A stretch of DNA of 7,774 bases. It comes from an uncultured Ruminococcus sp. Lineage in GTDB: Bacteria > Bacillota > Clostridia > Oscillospirales > CAG-272. Shown here one piece after another: positions 6,686-7,774 of the stretch (the first letter of the stretch is position 1; each line of letters starts with the position of its first letter). The notes below the pieces were generated by a model that searched no databases, was not told the DNA's origin, and saw only the letters and a program-made list of their open reading frames with translations. The stretch lies in assembly GCA_902783705.1 (NCBI GenBank), contig CACZSA010000118.1, positions 1 through 7,774 of the forward strand, given 5' to 3'. The position numbers and the translations under genes are program-made.

Positions 6686-7510
6686 ATGCTGAACTATTCT
6701 GTCTGGTCAAGCTATTTTGTCGAGCTGTCCCCCGAGGAGATGGTCAGGGAGTTCCTGAACGCCGGATTCAAGGCGACGGAATTCTCGGACGAGCACGGGC
6801 TCATGCTCCTGGAGCGCGGGAATCCCGAAAAAGAAGGGATCCGGCTGAGGAGATACGCCGAGGGCCTCGGTTTCACCTTCCCGCAGGGGCACCTGCTCCT
6901 CCGGGCGGATCTCTGCGCGGAGGGAGCCGTGGAGACACTCAAGCCGTGGCTCGATCTGTTCATCGCTCTCGGGATCCGTTCCGGCGTCCTCCATGCGGTC
7001 GGAGGGGATGATCTTTCCCCGGAGGCGCGATTCGAGCGGCGTGTGCGAACGCTCACACAGCTCGCGGACTACGTCAGGGGGACCGATTTCACGATCTGCC
7101 TCGAGAATCTGCGCGGGGCGACGCGTCCGGAGACGGCACAGGATCTGAACGCCCTGATCGACGCCTCCGGCGGGGACGCGAATCTCGGCATCTGTCTCGA
7201 TACCGGACACCTGCACATCCGGAGGGAGCACAATCAGTCACAGGCGGATTTCATCCGGATCGCGGGAAAGAGGCTGAAAGCGCTTCACATCGCCGACAAC
7301 GACACGACGAGCGATATGCACCTTATGCCCTACGGGCGCGGGACGATCGACTGGACCGAGGTCATGACCTCCCTCCGTGACGTCGGCTATGACCGTCTCT
7401 TCAATCTCGAAATTCCCGGCGAGCGGCGCTGTCCCCTGCCGATCCTGCGGGCAAAGCTCCTGTACTGCCGTACGCTCTGTGAGACCATGCTCTCCTCGGT
7501 CGGCCTCTGA
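6686..7510 (+). CDS. Sugar phosphate isomerase/epimerase family (xylose isomerase-like TIM barrel)
   Basis: The 274-residue product fits the AP_endonuc_2/xylose-isomerase-like TIM-barrel family, metal-dependent enzymes that isomerise, epimerise, dehydrate or cleave sugars and inositols. Expected metal-ligand strands are in order: CLENL with E140, GICLDTGHLHI with D172 and H175, ALHIADND with H201 and D204, and FNLEIPGE with E242. A PYGRGTIDW segment (215-223) matches the family's usual G-x-G-x-I/V-D/P-W loop. The protein starts directly in the barrel and has no signal peptide, so it should be cytoplasmic. It lies 20 bases downstream of the oxidoreductase gene with no terminator or promoter between, so the two are very likely co-transcribed and act on the same substrate. 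The open frame extends back to 6539, but that part overlaps the oxidoreductase gene in another frame and does not resemble the family. A true endonuclease IV role is unlikely because the protein is paired with a sugar oxidoreductase. Confidence 0.88.
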   Translation: MLNYSVWSSYFVELSPEEMVREFLNAGFKATEFSDEHGLMLLERGNPEKEGIRLRRYAEGLGFTFPQGHLLLRADLCAEGAVETLKPWLDLFIALGIRSGVLHAVGGDDLSPEARFERRVRTLTQLADYVRGTDFTICLENLRGATRPETAQDLNALIDASGGDANLGICLDTGHLHIRREHNQSQADFIRIAGKRLKALHIADNDTTSDMHLMPYGRGTIDWTEVMTSLRDVGYDRLFNLEIPGERRCPLPILRAKLLYCRTLCETMLSSVGL

Positions 7511-7543
7511 CAGCTCCCCTTTCGTCCGAAATAAACACAATAC

Positions 7544-7615
7544 AGACAACCGCGCCCCCATCCGATCCGGAAATCGCAAGGATGGAGAAGCGCGGTTGTT
7601 TTGTTTTCCGTTTTT
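7544..7615 (+). terminator. Strong intrinsic terminator of the operon
   Basis: ACAACCGCG (7546-7554) pairs perfectly with CGCGGTTGT (7591-7599), and inside it CCATCC (7558-7563) pairs with GGATGG (7580-7585), then GAT with ATC near the tip. The 3' arm runs directly into a T-rich tail, TTTTGTTTTCCGTTTTT (7599-7615). It begins 33 bases after the isomerase-like stop codon. The A-rich sequence before the stem is modest, so it serves mainly the plus strand. Confidence 0.9.
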
Positions 7616-7676
7616 ATGCGGTTGAAGGACAGCCTTTTTAGCGGCGCCCTTCCTGAACGGCCTCATGCTAATCTCA

Positions 7677-7774
7677 GGGGGCTGTCGAAACAGTTCAAAA
7701 GTTTTCGTCCACCTTTTTCAAAATGGTGGTCGGGGATGCGCAGCTCCCCAGGTGTCGGGGCAACGCCCTGACCC
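7677..7774. repeat. Hairpin-array intergenic repeat (continues past the window end)
   Basis: Four or more short inverted repeats follow one another: CTGT/ACAG (7682-7685 with 7690-7693), CCACC/GGTGG (7709-7713 with 7725-7729, with T-run and A-run in the loop), GGGGA/TCCCC (7732-7736 with 7745-7749), and TCGGGGC/GCCCTGA (7755-7761 with 7765-7771, three-base loop). The motif GTCGGGG occurs twice (7729-7735 and 7754-7760), and both copies can pair with the CCCTGAC at the end. No open reading frame fits. The style resembles dispersed intergenic repeats of Oscillospirales-type genomes; this is a recollection of pattern, not a database match, and only one copy is visible here. Confidence 0.5.

Noticed and set aside
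5538..6710. Minus-strand open frame of 390 codons opposite the oxidoreductase
   Set aside because: The plus strand has clear Rossmann, EKP and DxxxH motifs, so the antisense frame is a shadow.

Overview
The window looks like chromosomal DNA of a GC-rich, Gram-positive, probably gut-type member of the Clostridia (Oscillospirales/Christensenellales-like). This is an inference. It rests on Firmicutes-type AGGAGG ribosome binding sites, consensus sigma-A promoters, a giant secreted-looking multidomain protein of a clostridial style, and a hairpin-rich intergenic repeat of a kind I associate with such genomes. I see no phage, plasmid, IS, CRISPR or tRNA/rRNA signature.

Layout: (1) Positions 1-4173, plus strand, hold the 3' part (1390 codons visible) of a very large gene whose start lies outside the window. 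It has beta-rich modules, a stretch resembling the IseA/YoeB family, a stretch resembling a clostridial lipoprotein domain, and a C-terminal beta-propeller-like region. (2) Positions 4174-4370 separate it from a convergent gene and hold two hairpins. (3) Positions 4371-5066, minus strand, encode a glycerophosphodiester phosphodiesterase-family protein with an unusual active site (His-Ser in place of His-Arg). (4) Positions 5067-5561 are a 495-bp divergent control region. It carries a perfect TTGACA-17-TATAAT promoter on the minus strand, with a roughly 226-nt structured leader for the phosphodiesterase. It also carries an extended -10 promoter on the plus strand, with a roughly 100-nt leader containing a nested hairpin just before the ribosome binding site. 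(5) Positions 5562-6665 and 6686-7510, plus strand, are a compact two-gene operon: a Gfo/Idh/MocA-type NAD(P)-dependent oxidoreductase and a xylose-isomerase-like TIM-barrel protein. A strong intrinsic terminator closes it at 7544-7615. (6) Positions 7677-7774 are a run of adjacent hairpins that continues off the window and looks like a dispersed intergenic repeat.

How the genes may work together: an oxidoreductase paired with a TIM-barrel isomerase is the usual core of a small sugar, inositol or keto-glycoside catabolic module. The divergent phosphodiesterase could supply a substrate, for example by releasing the head group of a glycerophosphodiester, but it has its own promoter, so a shared pathway is only a hypothesis. 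The giant protein is convergent with the rest and is probably an unrelated cell-surface or secreted protein.
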